Translations under genes and position numbers: made by a program
The notes under the pieces: generated by a model
What the model saw: only the letters and a program-made list of their open reading frames with translations
The model's database searches: none
Told to the model about the DNA's origin: nothing
Part shown: one piece after another, positions 61,154 through 64,000 of the stretch
Layout of the letters: each line of letters begins with the position of its first letter
Numbering within the stretch: the stretch's first letter is position 1
Source: Hirundichthys speculiger
Lineage: Eukaryota; Chordata; Actinopteri; Beloniformes; Exocoetidae
Direction: 5' to 3'
Length of the DNA stretch: 64,000 nt
Assembly: GCA_018398805.1 (NCBI GenBank)
Contig: JAGFBZ010000174.1
Span: 1 to 64,000 of the forward strand

Positions 61154-63063
61154 GGAGCAAGGAGAAGGAGATCACACGGCGCTCAGAGGAAGTCGTTTGA
61201 GGATTTGAGCCTGTAAACATAGGGCCAAAGCCATACTTATCCAACACTGAAAACAAATATTTCCACTCAACGCAATCAAACGCCTTCTCTGCGTCTATAG
61301 AAACAATACACTCTGGAATTTGGTCGTGAGAAGGTGTGTATATCACATCGAGAAGGTGTTGGATATTGAAGAACGAATGTCGGTTTTTGATAAAACCTGT
61401 TTGATCAGTGGATATTATGTGAGGAAGGGCCTCGTCTAGTCTGAGGGCTAGGACTTTAGCCAAGATTTTAGCATCTGTGTTGAGCAGCGAGATAGGACGA
61501 TAGGAGGCACAATCCGCTGGGTCTTTCCCTTTCTTGGCTATAAACGTTATCACTGCCTCTGTCAGCGATGGTGGAAGTGAACCACGTTGATGTGATTCGA
61601 GCAGGACAGCTGCGAACTGTGCTGAAATGGGCTTAGAAAACTGCTTAAAGAATTCAGAGGGAAATCCATCTGGTCCCGGTGTCTTCCCAGACTGCATTGA
61701 AGAAATGGCCTGGGCTATCTCTGCTTGAGTTACAGGAGCTTCTAGTTTGTTAACGAGGTCAGGCGGAATAGATGGAATAGATAGCGGGTTGAGAAAGGTG
61801 CTAATCCTTGACTCATCTCCATCGAGTTCAGAGGAGTACAGTTGAGAGTAAAAGTTCCTGAAGGCGTCGTTGATATCAGCAGGGTTAGAAAGTAATTTCA
61901 CCAGTATCAGAACGGATCCCAACAATATGTTGTTTAGCTCTACGTCCTTTTAGCAAATTAGCAAGTAACTTCCCTGATTTCTCCCCATGTTCATATCGTA
62001 AGCTGTTGTTCTGGGTTGACAGAAGGTCAAATCTGGTTTTGAGATCAATCTTCTTATTGTAAAGCTCTGGGGACTGACGTTGAGCATATTCCTTGTCAAC
62101 GTTGCGGATTTCAGATAAGAGGGCCGATTGTTCTTTCTGTTTGCCGTAAATGAAATTATTTGGCCTCTCATGTAGGCTTTGAGCGCATCCCAGACCGTGA
62201 GCGCTGAAACATCTGGAGTATTGTTAATGTCGAGGAAAAGGGGGATCTGCCCCTCCATAAACTTGACAAATTTATCATTTGAGAGAAGAGTGGAGTTAAA
62301 TCGCCAGTGCCTCGTGGGTTTTGGAATTTCCGAAAACGTCATTGACGTTACCAAAGGGGCGTGGTCAGAGATGACTATGCTTTGATAATCACATGATGCG
62401 ACCTGTGGGGGCGATCCTGTCATCCACAAACAGGTAGTCTATACGGGTGTACGTATGGTGAACGTGGGAGAAAAAGGAGTACGTCCTGTCTGTAGGGTGA
62501 AGGGAGCGCCAGATGTCAGAAATTCCGCACTCCGACAGAAAGGATTGGATGTATGTGGCTGACTTACTTCTTGTGGCTGGCCTGGTGGAAGAGCGATCTA
62601 GGTCTGGGTCAAGCCAGCAATTAAAGTCCCCCCCCAGGATCAAAAATTGCAAGTCCAGCTCAGGGAGCTTGGAAAATACCTGTTCAAAAAAGGCGACGTC
62701 ATCCACATTCGGAGCGTAAATATTAGCCAAGACAATATTGGTATCAAAAAGCTTCCCAGACACGATTACAAATCTGCCATTACTATCAGCTGTGATTTGG
62801 GTTGGTTCAAACAGTACATCTTTTCGAAACTAGGATGGCCACTCCCCTTGCCTTTGCCTGGAAGGTGGAATGAAAGCACTGCCCCGCCCATCCCGAGAGA
62901 AATTTGGAATGTTCGGAAGACCGCAAGTGGGTTTCTTGTAAAAAAAAAAAACAATATCTGCCTTTAATAGTTTAAGATGAGTGAACACCTTCCTCCTTTT
63001 GACATTATTGTTCAGCCCCTTGACATTCCAGCTCAGTATATTAACCTGTGCAGCCATCGCCAT
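61131..63063 (-). mobile_element. L1-Tx1-type LINE, ORF2 5' half
   Basis: The minus strand starts MAAQVNILSWNVKGLNNNVK near 63057 (endonuclease) and continues VLANIYAPN, GGDFNCWLDPDLDRSS and ISDHAPLV. The RT follows: GKTPGPDGFPSEFFKQF, YRPISLLNTDAKILAKVLAL, STDQTGFIKNRHS and VSIDAEKAFDCVEWKYLFSV. It stops abruptly at YGFGPMF near 61200, before the YADD box. Frame breaks lie near 62900, 62400 and 61940. The motif set is that of L1-clade Tx1 elements. Confidence 0.8.
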
Positions 63064-63404
63064 TCCGAAGAAGAAAATGCTGAAAGGAAACCAGTAGTCT
63101 ACAATGTGTGCCCGAATTTAAAATATAACAACATCCCCACCCATTCCCATACCCCTGTAACCTCTTCCAAGAACCGAGAGGAACAATAACAAACCATCTC
63201 AACACATCCCCAACCGCAGCTAATTCAAACTGCAGTCGCAAACTCTTCCTGATTACTTTCCCATACATATACTTCTCTGGGTATTATCTCCTCCCCCCAG
63301 ATTGAAAGTTCCAGAAAATAATAACCAAAAATAAGTAAAAATTAATAATTAAATTAAATTAAAAATAAAATTATAAAAGTAAAGTAAGTAAAGTAAAATA
63401 TAAA

Positions 63405-63408
<4 letters not shown>
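63064..63408. other. AT-rich non-coding, no gene
   Basis: Probably the region 5' of LINE ORF2. No ORF1 was recognised. Confidence 0.35.
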
Positions 63409-63442
<34 letters not shown>

Positions 63443-63462
63443 ATATATATATATATATATAC
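63409..63462. repeat. (AT)n microsatellite
   Basis: A run of about 25 AT dinucleotides broken once by CT, followed by ACATACACACACA. Confidence 0.93.
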
Positions 63463-63639
63463 ATACACACACATAAATCAAAGAAAAGATAAAAATAAAT
63501 AAATATCAAGTGTGCGTCGAGGCAATTGTCGCCTTTATCCATATTTTAGAAAAGTAAAACAACAGAAAAGTGCACTGTCGTGTAGAAGTATGCCCATTTG
63601 CATCAATTGGTTGTGAATGGTGCAAACTGGGAGCATTAC

Positions 63640-63960
63640 CCCTACAACAATTCCACTACTTCTTTATTATTATTTTTTACTTTTTCTGTGCTCTCCTCTC
63701 TCTGTCCTACATCCTCTCTCTGTCCTCCATCTTCTCTCTGTCCTCCATCTTCTCTCTGTCCTACATCCTCTCTCTGTCCTGTCTCCCCTCTTTTCTGTCT
63801 CTACCCGGCTGGCCTTCGGCAGGAAGGTCCCCCCATATGAGCCAGGTCCTGCTCAAGGTTTCTTCCTCTTAAAGTGGAGTTTTTCCTTACTACTGTTTGG
63901 TATAAAGGTTTTTTTTCTCCCTACGTGGGAGTTTTTTTTTTACCTGCCATTATCATTGAT
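63640..63960 (-). repeat. Interspersed repeat copy
   Basis: Very similar to 60790-61128, in the same orientation, with fewer changes than the copy at 21 kb. The end CATTATCATTGAT is intact, then unique sequence follows. Confidence 0.8.
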
Positions 63961-64000
63961 TGGATTTAATGATATAATCTTAGTTGATGATATTTGCTCG

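Overview
The window is vertebrate nuclear DNA, almost certainly from a teleost fish. The evidence is one spliced, highly conserved vertebrate gene (TRAPPC8), fish-type non-LTR retrotransposons (L2/CR1-like with an esterase ORF1, L1-Tx1), fish-type hAT, Tc1, piggyBac-like and ISL2EU-like DNA transposons, a tRNA-derived SINE, and very large minisatellites. There is no bacterial, phage or CRISPR content. Family names come from recognising motifs by eye, not from a search.

Layout. (1) 131-7493, minus strand: a decayed multi-exon gene for a tyrosine-recombinase (integrase)-like protein. Its GT-AG sites are mostly intact, but the reading frame has stops and frameshifts, and one exon is split by a 4.1 kb LINE (about 1992-6117). 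(2) 7560-16640: a second LINE, a LINE scrap, a GC-rich unit with a 24-bp inverted repeat, an ERV-type LTR with leader, an L2 3' end and a SINE. (3) 16783-21230: an interspersed repeat split by a 4.1 kb hAT transposon with a perfect 8-bp target duplication and an odd, apparently inverted right tip. (4) 21720-26480: a 4.75 kb array of 6- and 9-bp units with internal 2 kb duplications. (5) 26490-29850: no gene seen. (6) 29860-31310: the 3' part of an L1-Tx1 element.

(7) 31613-58163, plus strand: TRAPPC8, 22 coding exons giving about 1,145 residues in one continuous phase-consistent frame. The C-terminal ~290 residues lie beyond the window or beyond a long last intron. A TATA-less promoter with GC-box, YY1 and ETS motifs precedes it. 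The introns are heavily colonised. Minisatellites start within about 20 bp of the 5' splice site of introns 2, 3 and 12. Intron 10 holds a hAT element ending 37 bp before exon 11. Intron 13 holds a piggyBac-like element inside a hAT-like element inside a minisatellite.

(8) 58210-64000: fragments of hAT-like elements, one split by an 862-bp ISL2EU-like insertion whose empty site can be read from another copy in this window, an L1-Tx1 LINE 5' half, and two more copies of the interspersed repeat seen at 21 kb.

Only TRAPPC8 looks like a working gene. It encodes a subunit of the TRAPPIII complex that acts with Rab1 in ER-Golgi traffic and autophagy. Everything else is mobile-element or satellite DNA. 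No wholly new protein system was found. The most unusual signals are structural: nested insertions, donor-proximal minisatellites, higher-order repeats and hairpins.
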